From Solirubrobacter sp963837485 (GTDB lineage: Bacteria > Actinomycetota > Thermoleophilia > Solirubrobacterales > Solirubrobacteraceae), in NCBI GenBank assembly GCA_963837485.1, contig CAWINP010000004.1, forward strand, positions 372,001 through 436,000: a stretch of 64,000 nt of DNA. Direction: 5' to 3'. The position numbers and the translations under genes are program-made. Each line of letters opens with the position of its first letter. The first letter of the stretch is position 1. The notes below the pieces were generated by a model that was not told the origin of the DNA, did not search any database, and saw only the letters and a program-made list of their open reading frames with translations. Shown one piece after another: positions 18,398-27,621 of this stretch.

Positions 18398-21145
18398 TTA
18401 CGGTGCTGTCGTCGACAGCGTGAACGTCAGCGTCTTGCCGTAGGTCCCGGTCCGCAGGCCCTCGGTGGAGTCGATGTGCTGGCGCACGGCGACCGCCGTG
18501 GTGTCGTTGGCGGCGACGTCGCCGTAGTGCTTGAGCAGCAGCGGCGTGCCGTCGGTGTGCAGCGGCGCGAACGGGCCGCCCGCCTGCAGCTGCAGCGGCT
18601 GCGCGAGCGCGCGGGCGCCGTTGACCAGCCGGCCGGTCGAGCTGGCGCTCGCGTCGAGCACGCTCAGGTCGGCGGTCTCGGCCGACGACGTGACGGTGGC
18701 CGTGGTGGTGCCGTCGTAGTCCTTGCCGACGCCCGGTTGGAACGGACCGAGGACGACCGTCCCGCCGAGGGTCAGCGACAGCGTCGCCGGCACCGTGCCG
18801 GTCACGTCGCCGTTGACGCCGCCGTTGAGCTGGAACGTCGCCAGCGGCGGGTCGTGGTCGGAGATCCCGGTTCCGTCCGGGACCGCGCGCTCGTAGTAGT
18901 CGTTGTCGAAGTGCATGTAGCGCATGTCGGTCACGCGCGAGGTCAGGCCGGGGCTGACCAGGATGTGGTCGAGCGTCTGCAGGTGGCCCTGGAACTTGTA
19001 CGAGTACGCGAGGCCCTGCGGCGCCTTGTTCCACAGGTTCGTGAGCGTCCCGCCCTGCGTGAGCCGGGTGAGCGTGTCCGAGAACTCGAAGTCGTTCAGG
19101 TCGCCCGAGGTGATCACGTTCTTGCCCGCGGCGACCATCGCCGCCGCCTGCTGGCGCAGGTACTCGGCCTCGGCGATCCGGCACGCGTTCTCGTGGCCCT
19201 GCGAGGCGAAGTGGTTGCTGATGACCGTCGCCGCGACGTCGCCCTTGGCGATGTCGAGCGCGAATGGCGCGCGGTCGTACAGCTTGCCGCCCGCGAGATC
19301 GCAGGTTCCCTCGCTGTGCGCGTTGTAGGTCTCCGCCTGGCCGAGCAGGCGCGGATTGGCGGCGGTGACGCCGTTCTTGATCAGGAAGCCGGTGGCGATC
19401 CCGCGGCCGTCGTTGTTGGTCGTGATGTAGGGCGTGTAGTTGCCCAGCGCCTGGGCGAGCCCGGTCAGCGCGTTGGCGCCGTCCGCGAAGACGGCGACCT
19501 CCTGCATGGCGATCACGTCGGGCTCCTTGAGGAAGCTCCGGATCGCCTTGACGATGTGATCGGTCTTCTCGGCGTACTCCTGCGCCGTGATCGTGTGCCC
19601 GTCGTTCTCCTTGCCGACCGGGAAGTAGTTCTCGACGTTGAACGAGGCGTAGCGCAGCGTGCTCGGCGGCTGCGCCGGCGCCGCCGGCGGATAGGCGGCG
19701 TTGATCGGGCCGCGGATGATCGTCGGCGTCGGGCTGTTCAGCTGCGGCATCACCTCGTAGAAGCTGAACGTGTAGGTGAGCGGGCCGACGACGTTCTGGA
19801 CGCCGTCGAAGAGGTCGAGGTCGACCTGGGTGTCGCTGCGCCAGGTCAGGCGCGGGTCGGACGGATTGTGGGCGCCGCCGTCGGCCGCGATGCCGATCTC
19901 GTCCGGCGCGTCCGACCACGGCGTGGTGGTCGCCGCCGCGCTGTTCTTGCGAAACAGGCGCGAGAAGGGGCCGGCGCCGGGCTGGACGAAGACGTCGCGG
20001 AACTTGGTCGTGCCGCCGCCCGTGGCGATGCCGTCGGCCAGCCGGACGCGCATGCCCTGCAGGCTGCGGTAATAAGGCCGGGTGGCGGCATCCTGGGACG
20101 CGGCGCGGGCCGGGTCGATGTCGATCGGCGCCGGCAGCGGGTTGTTGCGCGAGTTGACGGTCGCGGCCTGGTCGAGATCGAACTGCTTGGCGTCGGGCGT
20201 GCTGGGCGAGTCACCGCCCGCCGGAACGAGCTCGACGAGCCCGAACTGCGTGAAGATCTTGCCGCAGATCGTGATGTCGGCGCCGACGTCGGCGGCCGGA
20301 TTCGCCGCGGGCCGGCGGATGCTCGAGACGAACAGGGCCTCGGAGGTCGTCGCCGCCGGGTCGTGGGTGGCCTGCTGGACCCAGATGCCCGCGTCGGCCT
20401 TGAAGACGTTGTCGAAGTTGGAGCCGTATAGATCGTCAACGCCGGTGACGATTCCGCGGATCTTGACGGTCTGGCCGTTGCGCGGCGAGTTGGCGCCGAG
20501 GGTCTGGATGTCGCTGATCGGGATGATGCTCGCGGTCGTGCACGGGTCGGCGACCGCGCAGGGCGCGCCGCAGTTCTCCGGTGCCATCGCTTGCGGGCCG
20601 GTGAAGTCGGCGGCGTTGTCGTCGGTGTCCTGCGTACCGGCGTTCTTGCGCAGGAACGCGGTGTTGGTGCCCGACGTCGGAAGCGCGAGGCCGCCGCCCT
20701 CCTTGTAGGCCGCGGCGGCGCCGGTGAGCGCGCTGTGGCCGGCGGCGTCGATCACCCCGCCGGCGGCGTTGCGCAGCTGCAGCCCGCCGGTGTCCGTGAT
20801 GCCGGTTCCGTACGAGACGTCGCCCGGCACGGTTCCCGAGTAGCCGGAGGCGGCGGTGTTCGTGAACAGGAACGACTTGCCGACCGGCAGGCTCACGCCT
20901 GGCGGGACGCTGGCGCGAGCACTTGCCGTGCCGGCGCTGTTGGTGCCCCAGACCTGCCAGCCCCCGATGTCCTGCGCCGTCGCCGACACGTTCTTGATCT
21001 GGATGAACTCGTCGTTGCCGCCGCTCGGCCCGCGCACGGCGAACTGGGCGATGACGACGGTGGTCGAGGCGGCGAACGCGCTTGGCGCGAGCAGCGCCGC
21101 GGCGATCAGTGCCGCGGCCGCGACGGCCGGGAGGCGGAGTTTCAC
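18398..21145 (-). CDS. secreted ExeM/NucH-type extracellular endonuclease with lamin-tail domain
   Basis: 915 residues from the GTG at 21145, chosen because an AAAGGA ribosome site precedes it and because it opens directly into a signal peptide (KLRLPAVAAAALIAAALLAP, cleavage after SAFA). Order: signal peptide; lamin-tail-like domain (VIAQFAVRGPSGGNDEFIQI through WQVWGTN); an OB-fold-like region with two cysteine pairs; an endonuclease/exonuclease/phosphatase domain with FNVENYF, VIAMQEV, SGDLNDFEFSD and ISDHDPP; and a C-terminal beta region. The family degrades extracellular DNA. A terminator-like hairpin follows. It splits the usual comEC-holA neighbourhood, so DNA scavenging next to DNA-uptake genes is a tempting but unproven link. 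Confidence 0.92.
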   Translation of the reverse strand: MKLRLPAVAAAALIAAALLAPSAFAASTTVVIAQFAVRGPSGGNDEFIQIKNVSATAQDIGGWQVWGTNSAGTASARASVPPGVSLPVGKSFLFTNTAASGYSGTVPGDVSYGTGITDTGGLQLRNAAGGVIDAAGHSALTGAAAAYKEGGGLALPTSGTNTAFLRKNAGTQDTDDNAADFTGPQAMAPENCGAPCAVADPCTTASIIPISDIQTLGANSPRNGQTVKIRGIVTGVDDLYGSNFDNVFKADAGIWVQQATHDPAATTSEALFVSSIRRPAANPAADVGADITICGKIFTQFGLVELVPAGGDSPSTPDAKQFDLDQAATVNSRNNPLPAPIDIDPARAASQDAATRPYYRSLQGMRVRLADGIATGGGTTKFRDVFVQPGAGPFSRLFRKNSAAATTTPWSDAPDEIGIAADGGAHNPSDPRLTWRSDTQVDLDLFDGVQNVVGPLTYTFSFYEVMPQLNSPTPTIIRGPINAAYPPAAPAQPPSTLRYASFNVENYFPVGKENDGHTITAQEYAEKTDHIVKAIRSFLKEPDVIAMQEVAVFADGANALTGLAQALGNYTPYITTNNDGRGIATGFLIKNGVTAANPRLLGQAETYNAHSEGTCDLAGGKLYDRAPFALDIAKGDVAATVISNHFASQGHENACRIAEAEYLRQQAAAMVAAGKNVITSGDLNDFEFSDTLTRLTQGGTLTNLWNKAPQGLAYSYKFQGHLQTLDHILVSPGLTSRVTDMRYMHFDNDYYERAVPDGTGISDHDPPLATFQLNGGVNGDVTGTVPATLSLTLGGTVVLGPFQPGVGKDYDGTTTATVTSSAETADLSVLDASASSTGRLVNGARALAQPLQLQAGGPFAPLHTDGTPLLLKHYGDVAANDTTAVAVRQHIDSTEGLRTGTYGKTLTFTLSTTAP

Positions 21146-21371
21146 GGTGGGGGATTCCTTTCCGTGCATCGACGACAGACGTCGGGCAAGCTACCGGTGC
21201 CGCAGGCGACGAAGTGACGGTTCGGTGATCGAGGCGCGGCCTTGCGCACCGTGCGAGCGTGTACGCGCCCGCGACGATGTCCGGCTGCAGACGCCGCGCC
21301 CGCACGGGGACGTACGTGACCGCATCCGGGCGCTGCGGCACGGAGCGAGGTGGAGGTGTCGAGACGCAGCT

Positions 21372-23753
21372 CTAGCGCTCGAGCCATATCCGTCCTCCGG
21401 CGGCGTGCACGCGGACCGTGCCGTCGCGGTCGGTGCGCACGATCGACGGCACCGCGCGCCTCAGCGCCGCGAGCGTCGCCGGCGCCGGGTGGCCGTAGGT
21501 GTTATGGCGGCCGACTTCGATCGCCGCGATGCGCGGGCGCAGGGTCTCGAGCAGGGCGGGCAGGCCCGCGTCGGCGCTGCCGTGGTGGGCGACCTTGAGC
21601 ACGTCGACCGGGGCGAGGTGGAGCGGACCGGTGACGTTGCTCTCGGCGTCCGCGGTAAGCAGCGCGCTCACGCCGGCGGCTTGGACGCGCGCGACGACGG
21701 CGCGGTCGTTCGGGTTGCCGGTGGGCCTGAAGCCAGGCGCGGGCGCCGGCGGCCACAGGATCGCGAGCTCGAGCCCGCCCAGCCTGAGCACCTCGCCGGC
21801 CTGCGGCGCGACGATCCGGCGGCGGCTCGCCGCCAGGGCACGCTGGACGGGCGACGCCCACCCGGCGCCGCCGTCGACGATCAGCGCGGGATGGACGTGG
21901 TCGATCACGGCAGGGGCCGCGCCCTCGTGGTCGGCCTGCGCGTGCGTGAGCACGAGCGCGTCAAGCCGTTTCACGCGGGCCTCGCGGAGGCGCGCCAGGA
22001 TCGGCCCGTCCGACGGCCCGGTGTCGACGAGCACCGCGGCGCCGTCGAGCTGGAGCAGCGTCGCGTCGCCCTGCCCGACGTCCAGGAACGAGATCACCAG
22101 CTCGCCGCGCGCGAGCGCAGGCGGAGCGCTCCGGGCGTGGGCGGCGCCGGCGGCGACGACGGCAGCCAGCCCGGCGCCCACGACGGCGAGACGCCGGCGC
22201 GGGCCGGGCCGACGCAGCGCGGCGGCGGGCCCCGTCCCGGCTCCCGCGGCGCCCGGCCACGGCTCTCTCCCCCACCTCCGCACCGCAGCGGCGGCCGCGG
22301 CGACCAGCGCCGCCCACACGCCGAAGACGGCCGGCGGCGGGGCGTGGACCGCGATCGCGGCCAGCGGCGCGCGCGCCGCCGTGTGGGCGACCCACTCGAT
22401 GAACACCAGCAGCGGCGCGGTGAGCGCCGTGAAGGGGGCGGCCAGCACCGGTGACGCTTGCGCGGCGGCCGCCGAGAGCATGCCGAGCCACATGACCGGC
22501 GCGACCGCAGGCGCGGCGAGGAGGTTCGCCGGAAGCGAAGCGGGCGAGACCTGCCCGAAGTACAGCGCCATCAGCGGCGCGGTCCCGAGCGTCGCCGCCA
22601 CCGTGATCGCCGCGGCCTCCGCGACCGGCCGCGGGAGGCGGAGCGCGAACGCGGCGCTCAGCGGCGCGCCGGCCGCGAGCAACGCGGCCACGGCCGCGAA
22701 GGAAAGCTGCCAGCCGGGCTCACCGGCCGTGCGCGGGTTGATCGCGAGCGTGACCGCGGCGGCCAGGCCGAGCGCGTACCAGCGTTGCGCCGGCTGGCCG
22801 GCGAGCGCGGCGACCAGGCCGGCGATCCCCATCACGCCGGCGCGCTGGATCGACGGGCCGCCTCCGGCGAGCGGGACGTAGACGGCGATCAGGGCCGCGG
22901 CGAGGAACAGGCGCGGCCGCAGCGCGAGGCCCGTGAGCGCGCCCGCGAACAGGACCAGGACGGCGAGCAGCATGACGTTCTGACCGCTGACGGCGAGGAT
23001 GTGGGCGAGCCCGGAGCGCTGGAAGTCGTCGCGAACCGACTCGCTCAGCCGCTCGTCCTCCCCGAGCACCATCCCGCGCAGCAGCGCCGCGTCTTTGGGC
23101 TTCAGATGCGCTTCCAGGCCGTGCTCGGCACGACGGCGCATCGCGTCAAGCGCCCCAGCGAGCCCGCCGCGAGTCCGCCCGGTGCGCGTGACCCTCGACG
23201 CGTCCAGGGCCGCATGCGCGTTGCGCCGCCGCTGGTAGGCGTCGAACCTGCCGAGCGGCGCGACGCGCCCGGAGACCAGGAGCTCTTCCCCGATCTCCGG
23301 CCACGGGCCGTCGTACGCGTACCCGCGCACGCGCAGCACCGCCTGCTCAGCGGCGCCCGGGCCGTCGAGGACGCGCACCCGGGCCACGGCCGGCCCGCTC
23401 ACGCGCTCCCGCACGGGCTCCAGGAGCGTCACGCGCGCATTCACACGCCGCCCGTGCATGCGCGCGAGCACTCCCGCGTCGAGCGCGTCGAGCCGCGCAT
23501 GCGCAAGCCCAGCGCCCGCGATCACGGCGGCCGCGGCGACGATCGCGGCCGGGCGGCGCCCCGCGACGACGGCGGCCGCCAGCGCGGACCCGAGCACCGC
23601 GGCGGGCGCGGCGAAGCCGAGCAGCAGGCCCGCGACGAGCGCGGCGAGGACGACGTGGCGCGGGTGCGCCCGCGCCGCCGCGAGCCCACGGCCGGCCGCT
23701 CGAACGCCGGCGCGGCTCATGCGCTGCACGACGACGCTCCGCGGCGCTTTCAC
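21372..23753 (-). CDS. comEC: DNA internalisation protein ComEC/Rec2
   Basis: 793 residues from a GTG at 23753 (an ATG at 23720 is possible). Three parts: an N-terminal soluble domain with membrane anchors (1-220), the competence channel domain (about 225-500, containing HILAVSGQNVMLLAVLV), and a C-terminal metallo-beta-lactamase domain with DVGQGDATLLQ, DTGPSDG, LTHAQADHEGA and VAHHGSADAG. It forms the inner-membrane channel for single-stranded DNA uptake. Directly downstream of comEA (55-base gap). The presence of both genes suggests a remnant or functional transformation system, though other competence genes are not in view. Confidence 0.94.
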   Translation of the reverse strand: MKAPRSVVVQRMSRAGVRAAGRGLAAARAHPRHVVLAALVAGLLLGFAAPAAVLGSALAAAVVAGRRPAAIVAAAAVIAGAGLAHARLDALDAGVLARMHGRRVNARVTLLEPVRERVSGPAVARVRVLDGPGAAEQAVLRVRGYAYDGPWPEIGEELLVSGRVAPLGRFDAYQRRRNAHAALDASRVTRTGRTRGGLAGALDAMRRRAEHGLEAHLKPKDAALLRGMVLGEDERLSESVRDDFQRSGLAHILAVSGQNVMLLAVLVLFAGALTGLALRPRLFLAAALIAVYVPLAGGGPSIQRAGVMGIAGLVAALAGQPAQRWYALGLAAAVTLAINPRTAGEPGWQLSFAAVAALLAAGAPLSAAFALRLPRPVAEAAAITVAATLGTAPLMALYFGQVSPASLPANLLAAPAVAPVMWLGMLSAAAAQASPVLAAPFTALTAPLLVFIEWVAHTAARAPLAAIAVHAPPPAVFGVWAALVAAAAAAVRRWGREPWPGAAGAGTGPAAALRRPGPRRRLAVVGAGLAAVVAAGAAHARSAPPALARGELVISFLDVGQGDATLLQLDGAAVLVDTGPSDGPILARLREARVKRLDALVLTHAQADHEGAAPAVIDHVHPALIVDGGAGWASPVQRALAASRRRIVAPQAGEVLRLGGLELAILWPPAPAPGFRPTGNPNDRAVVARVQAAGVSALLTADAESNVTGPLHLAPVDVLKVAHHGSADAGLPALLETLRPRIAAIEVGRHNTYGHPAPATLAALRRAVPSIVRTDRDGTVRVHAAGGRIWLER

Positions 23754-23808
23754 GCGCGGGCCACCGGGACGCGAGGGCCACCGCCACTCGGCGCGGCTGC
23801 TCGCAGCA

Positions 23809-24396
23809 TCACATCCGCACCTGCTCGCGCAGGGCGGCGAGCTTCTTCTCGCCGATCCCCGGGATCTGGTCGAGGTCGTCGACGGAGCCGAACCCGCCGT
23901 GCGCGGTGCGGAAGTCGATGATCTTCTGCGCCGTCGTGGGGCCGACGCCGTCGAGCGTGTCGAGCTGCTCGAGCGTGGCGGTGTTGAGGTTGACGGGCTG
24001 CGCCGGCGTGGCCGCCGCCGTCGACGGAGCGGCCGCCGATGCCGTCCGCGGCGGGCGGCGCGGGACCAAGACCTGGCGGCCGTCCTCGAGTTTCGCCGCC
24101 CGGTTGATCTGGCTCAAATCCGCGTGCGCCGTGGCTCCGCCCGCGCGCTCGAGCGCGTCCTGCACCCGGGCGCCCTGCGCCATCCGGTACACGCCCGGTT
24201 TGCGCACGGCACCGGCCACGTCGACGATCAGGCGCCCGCCGAGCCCGTCCTCGCGCGCGAGCGCGACCGTCGCCGCCGGTGGCACCGATGCGTGGCCGGC
24301 CGGATGCGAGCGCGCGAGATACCAGGCGGTGAGGAGGACGAGGGCGACGGCGGCCGCGCCCCAGGCGGCGAGCTTGCGTGGGTCGCGATCGGGCAT
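23809..24396 (-). CDS. comEA: DNA-binding competence protein ComEA
   Basis: 195 residues from the ATG at 24396, preferred over the GTG at 24405 because AAGGTG stands six bases before it. One N-terminal membrane anchor (about 10-28), an SLBB domain (VDVAGAVRKPGVYRMAQGAR, about 57-76), a Pro/Ala linker, then the helix-hairpin-helix pair: NLNTATLEQLDTLDGVGPTT and IPGIGEKKLAALRE. It binds incoming double-stranded DNA at the outer face of the membrane and hands it to ComEC. Lies between leuS and comEC. Confidence 0.93.
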   Translation of the reverse strand: MPDRDPRKLAAWGAAAVALVLLTAWYLARSHPAGHASVPPAATVALAREDGLGGRLIVDVAGAVRKPGVYRMAQGARVQDALERAGGATAHADLSQINRAAKLEDGRQVLVPRRPPRTASAAAPSTAAATPAQPVNLNTATLEQLDTLDGVGPTTAQKIIDFRTAHGGFGSVDDLDQIPGIGEKKLAALREQVRM

Positions 24397-24500
24397 GTCG
24401 CGCACCTTGCCGTGGGGCCCGGCAACGGATCTAGACGCGATCGTGCCGGTTCACGCGCGAAAGTGTGAAGAAAGCGCGACGCGGCGCGACGCGGCGCGGC

Positions 24501-26958
24501 TCAGCGCACGACGAAGTTCACGAGCTTCGACGGCACCACGACGACCTTCAGCACCTGCTTGCCGTCGATGTGCGCCTGCACCTTCGGCCGCTCGCGTGCG
24601 AGGCTCTCGAGCTCCTCGCGTGATGCGGTCGCGGAGGCCTGGATACGGTCGCGCAGCTTGCCATTGACCTGGACGACGATCTCGATCACGTCGCGCTCGA
24701 GCAGTCCCAGGTCGGCCTCGGGCCACGGCTGCTCCCACACGCGCTCGCCGGTCAGCATCTCGAACACGTCCGCGCCCGTGTGCGGCGCGAACGGGAAGAT
24801 CAGGGAGGCGGCGGTCGCAGCGGCGTAGTGCAGCGTCGCCGGCGAGACGGCGTCGCGCCGCCGGTACGCCGCGTTCACCAGCTCCATCACGGCGGCGATC
24901 GCGGTATTGAACGCGAAGCGGCCCGCCATGTCGTTGGTGACCTTGTCGATCGCCCAGTGCGCCTTGCGCATCAGCTCCAGATCGTCTCCGGCGGGCGTGT
25001 CCAGCGGCCCCAGCAGCGGCTGCACGCCGGTCGTCTGGGCGACGTCGGCGCCCAGGCGCCAGAGCCGGCCCAGGAACCGGTGCACGCCCTCGACGCCCTC
25101 GTCGGTCCAGTCGGCGTCCTGGTCGGGCGAGCCGATGAAGAGGATGTAGCAGCGGGCCGTGTCGGCGCCGTAGCGCTCGACGTAGGACACGGGGCTGACC
25201 ATGTTGCCCTTCGACTTGGACATCTTCGCCCCGTCGCGGGTGATCATCCCCTGCGTGAACAGGGCCTTGAACGGCTCCTGCGAGCCGAGCAGGTCCATGT
25301 CCGCCAGCGCCTTCACGAAGAAGCGCGCGTACATCAGATGCAGGATCGCGTGCTCGACGCCGCCGATGTACTGGTCGACGGGCGTCCACGAGTCGAGGAT
25401 CTCGCGGTCCCAGGCGGCCTCATCGTTCCGAGCGTCGCAGTAGCGCAGGAAGTACCAGGACGAGTCGACGAACGTGTCCATCGTGTCGGTCTCGCGGCGC
25501 GCGGGCCCGCCGCACTCGGGGCACGTGGTCGCGACCCAGTGCTCGGCCGCGGCCAGCGGGGAGCGCCCCTGGGGCGCGTAGTCCTCGATCTCCGGCAGCA
25601 GGACGGGCAGGTCGGACTCCGGCACGGGAACCATCCCGTGCCGCTCGCAGTAGACGATCGGGATCGGGCAGCCCCAGTAGCGCTGGCGCGAGAGCAGCCA
25701 GTCGCGCAGGCGGTAGTTGATCGAGCGGTGGCCCTTGCCCTCGCGGTCCAGCCAGTCGACGATCTTCTCCAGCGCGTCGCGGTTGTGCAGGCCGTCGAAC
25801 TCCGGCGCGGAGTTCACCAGCGGACCGTCGCCCATGTACGGAAGCTCGTCGTGCGTCCCCCCGACGACGCGCCGGACCGGCAGCTTGAAGACCTGCGCGA
25901 AGCCGAAGTCGCGCTCGTCGTGCCCCGGGACCGCCATCAGCGCGCCGGTCCCGTACTCCATCAGCACGTAGTCGGAGACGAACATCGGGATCGGCTCGAC
26001 CGTTGACCGGGTTGATCACGTGCCGGCCCAACGGCACTCCGGTCTTCCTGCGCTCGGTGTCCGCCCGCTCCTCCTTGGACTCCGTGAGCACCTTGTTGAC
26101 GTACTCGTGGACCTCGTGCTCGTGCTCGGTGCCGGCGGCGAGCTTGTACACGTCCGGATGCTCCGGCGCCATGACGAAGAACGTCGCGCCGAACAGCGTG
26201 TCCGGGCGGGTGGTGAAGACGGAGTAGTCGGTGCCGATCTCAGGGCACGAGAACGTCACCTCGGCGCCTTCGGAGCGGCCGATCCAGTTGCGCTGCATCG
26301 TGACCACGTGATGCGGCCAGTCGATCGTGTCGAGGTCGTCGAGCAGGCGGTCGGCGTAGTCGGTGATGCGGAAGAACCACTGCTCGAGCTGGCGCAGCTC
26401 GACCAGCGTGCCGCAGCGCTCGCAGTGGCCGTCGATGACCTGCTCGTTGGCGAGCACGGTCTGGTCCTTGGGGCACCAGTTGACGGCCGCCTCCTTGCGG
26501 TAGGCCAGCCCGCGCTTGTACAGCTGCAGGAAGATCCACTGCGTCCAGCGGTAGTAGCGCGGCTCGTGGGTGGCGAACTCGCGCGACCAGTCGATCGAGA
26601 TGCCCCACTGGCGCATCTGCTTCTGGAACGACGCGATCGACTCCTCGGTCGCCTGACGAGGCGGCACGCCGGTCTTGATCGCGTTGTTCTCGGCCGGAAG
26701 GCCGAACGCGTCGTAGCCCATCGGGTGCAGCACGCGCATGCCGTTGCGGCGGCGGAAATGGGCCACCGCGTCGCCGACCGAGTAGTTCTTGAGGTGCCCC
26801 ATGTGGGGCTCGCCGCTCGGGTACGGCAGCATCTCGAGCACATACGAGCGCGGAACGTCGTCGTCGAGGTCGTTCGTGACCTCCCAGGTGCGCTCCGCTT
26901 CCCAGATCCTCTGCCACTTCGGCTCGATCTGGCGCGGGTCGTAGCGGTGCTCTGACAT
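24501..26958 (-). CDS. leuS: leucyl-tRNA synthetase, interrupted by a one-base frameshift in this sequence
   Basis: Two overlapping frames make one LeuRS of about 818 residues. Frame 1, from the ATG at 26958, has the HIGH-type motif PYPSGEPHMGHLKNY and reads into the editing domain up to RHVINPVNG. The next residues expected, EPIPMFVSDYVLMEYGTGAL, are in the other frame and continue to the KMSKS signature (GAKMSKSKGNMVSP) and the anticodon domain. One surplus base at about 25998-26001 (GGTC where GGC would restore the frame) accounts for it. LeuRS is essential, so an assembly or sequencing error is the most likely explanation. Divergent from the endonuclease gene. Confidence 0.92.
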
Positions 26959-27020
26959 GAGGCGCGGAGGTTAGCGCTCGCCCCTCTGCGTTCCCCGGAG
27001 TGGCGCGGCTTTCCGTCCGA

Positions 27021-27042
27021 GACACGAACTAGTGTTCGTGTC
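27021..27042 (+). promoter_or_regulatory. inverted repeat directly upstream of the endonuclease start
   Basis: Arms GACACGAAC (27021-27029) and GTTCGTGTC (27034-27042) are perfect 9-bp complements around TAGT and end three bases before the ATG at 27046. The spacing and symmetry fit an operator, or a hairpin covering the start codon. No regulator can be assigned. Confidence 0.55.
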
Positions 27043-27045
27043 ACG

Positions 27046-27543
27046 ATGAATCCGAGTGCGAAAGGATCCATTGCCGAGGCGGCTATCGCCGCCGAGGCCG
27101 TAAAGCTGGGGGTGGTGGTCCTGCGCCCGCTCGTCGAGGGCCGCCGCTATGACCTGATGTTCGACATTGACGGGATGCTGCTGCGAGTCCAGTGCAAGTG
27201 GGGCAACTGCAAGGGCGCGGTGATCGCGGCGCACATCGGTACGTGCCGCCTCACGCCTCGCGGCTACGTTCGAACGACCTACGCTGCCTCGGAGATCGAT
27301 GCGATCGGCATCTACTGCGCCGAACTCGACGAGTGCTACCTGGTGCCGGTGAACGACGTCGCAGGTCAGTCGTATTTGCATCTGAGACTGACGCCGGCTG
27401 CCAACAACCAGGAACTCGCGATAAAGTACGCCGCGACGTACGAGCTCAAAGGGGCCATAGCTCAGCTGGGAGAGCGCGTGGCTGGCAGCCACGAGGTCGG
27501 GGGTTCGAGCCCCCCTGGCTCCACTCCACGAGAGGCCGCCTGA
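27046..27543 (+). CDS. PD-(D/E)XK endonuclease-like protein reading through a tRNA gene
   Basis: 165 residues. Residues 1-134 fit the group I intron-associated PD-(D/E)XK endonuclease family (relatives of I-Ssp6803I): a first-helix Glu in KGSIAEAAIAAEA, YDLMFDIDG with the metal-binding Asp, RVQCKWG with the Q-x-K catalytic pair, and the C-terminal LHLRLTPAANNQ seen across this family. The remaining ~30 residues (GAIAQLGERVAGSHEVGG onward) are simply the tRNA-Ala gene translated in sense; there is no stop before it. Composition is less GC-rich than the neighbours, a sign of transfer. The stop TGA at 27541-27543 lies in the loop of the tRNA terminator. Confidence 0.8.
   Translation: MNPSAKGSIAEAAIAAEAVKLGVVVLRPLVEGRRYDLMFDIDGMLLRVQCKWGNCKGAVIAAHIGTCRLTPRGYVRTTYAASEIDAIGIYCAELDECYLVPVNDVAGQSYLHLRLTPAANNQELAIKYAATYELKGAIAQLGERVAGSHEVGGSSPPGSTPREAA
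27451..27523 (+). tRNA. tRNA-Ala (anticodon GGC)
   Basis: 73 bases forming a full cloverleaf: acceptor GGGGCCA with TGGCTCC (one G-U), D-arm GCTC...GAGC, anticodon arm CGTGG-CTGGCAG-CCACG giving anticodon GGC (codons GCC/GCU), T-arm GGGGG-TTCGAGC-CCCCC, discriminator A at 27523. CCA is not encoded. No intron is present. It is completely embedded in the 3' part of the upstream open reading frame and followed by an intrinsic terminator. Confidence 0.96.
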
Positions 27544-27554
27544 TGGCGGCCTTT
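27533..27554 (+). terminator. intrinsic terminator after tRNA-Ala
   Basis: Stem GGCCGCC (27534-27540) and GGCGGCC (27545-27551), extended by an A-T pair, loop TGAT, followed by TTT. It starts ten bases after the tRNA. The loop contains the stop codon of the endonuclease frame, so endonuclease, tRNA and terminator appear to form a single transcription unit. Confidence 0.8.
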
Positions 27555-27621
27555 CGCGTTCCTGGCGCGCCGCGTGCGAGGGTGGCGGAAGCGTCGTCGC
27601 GGGACCGCGCGCCCCGGGGCG

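Noticed and set aside
15282..19919. A 1545-codon open frame on the minus strand
   Set aside because: It spans the GH15, holA and nuclease genes in a shifted frame, is Arg/Ala/Pro-rich with no domain, and merely reflects high GC. The true frames carry clear motifs.
26959..27045. T-box or other leader upstream of leuS (and upstream of valS)
   Set aside because: The leader regions are short and lack T-box consensus elements; the inverted repeat at 27021 is better explained as a site for the divergent endonuclease gene.
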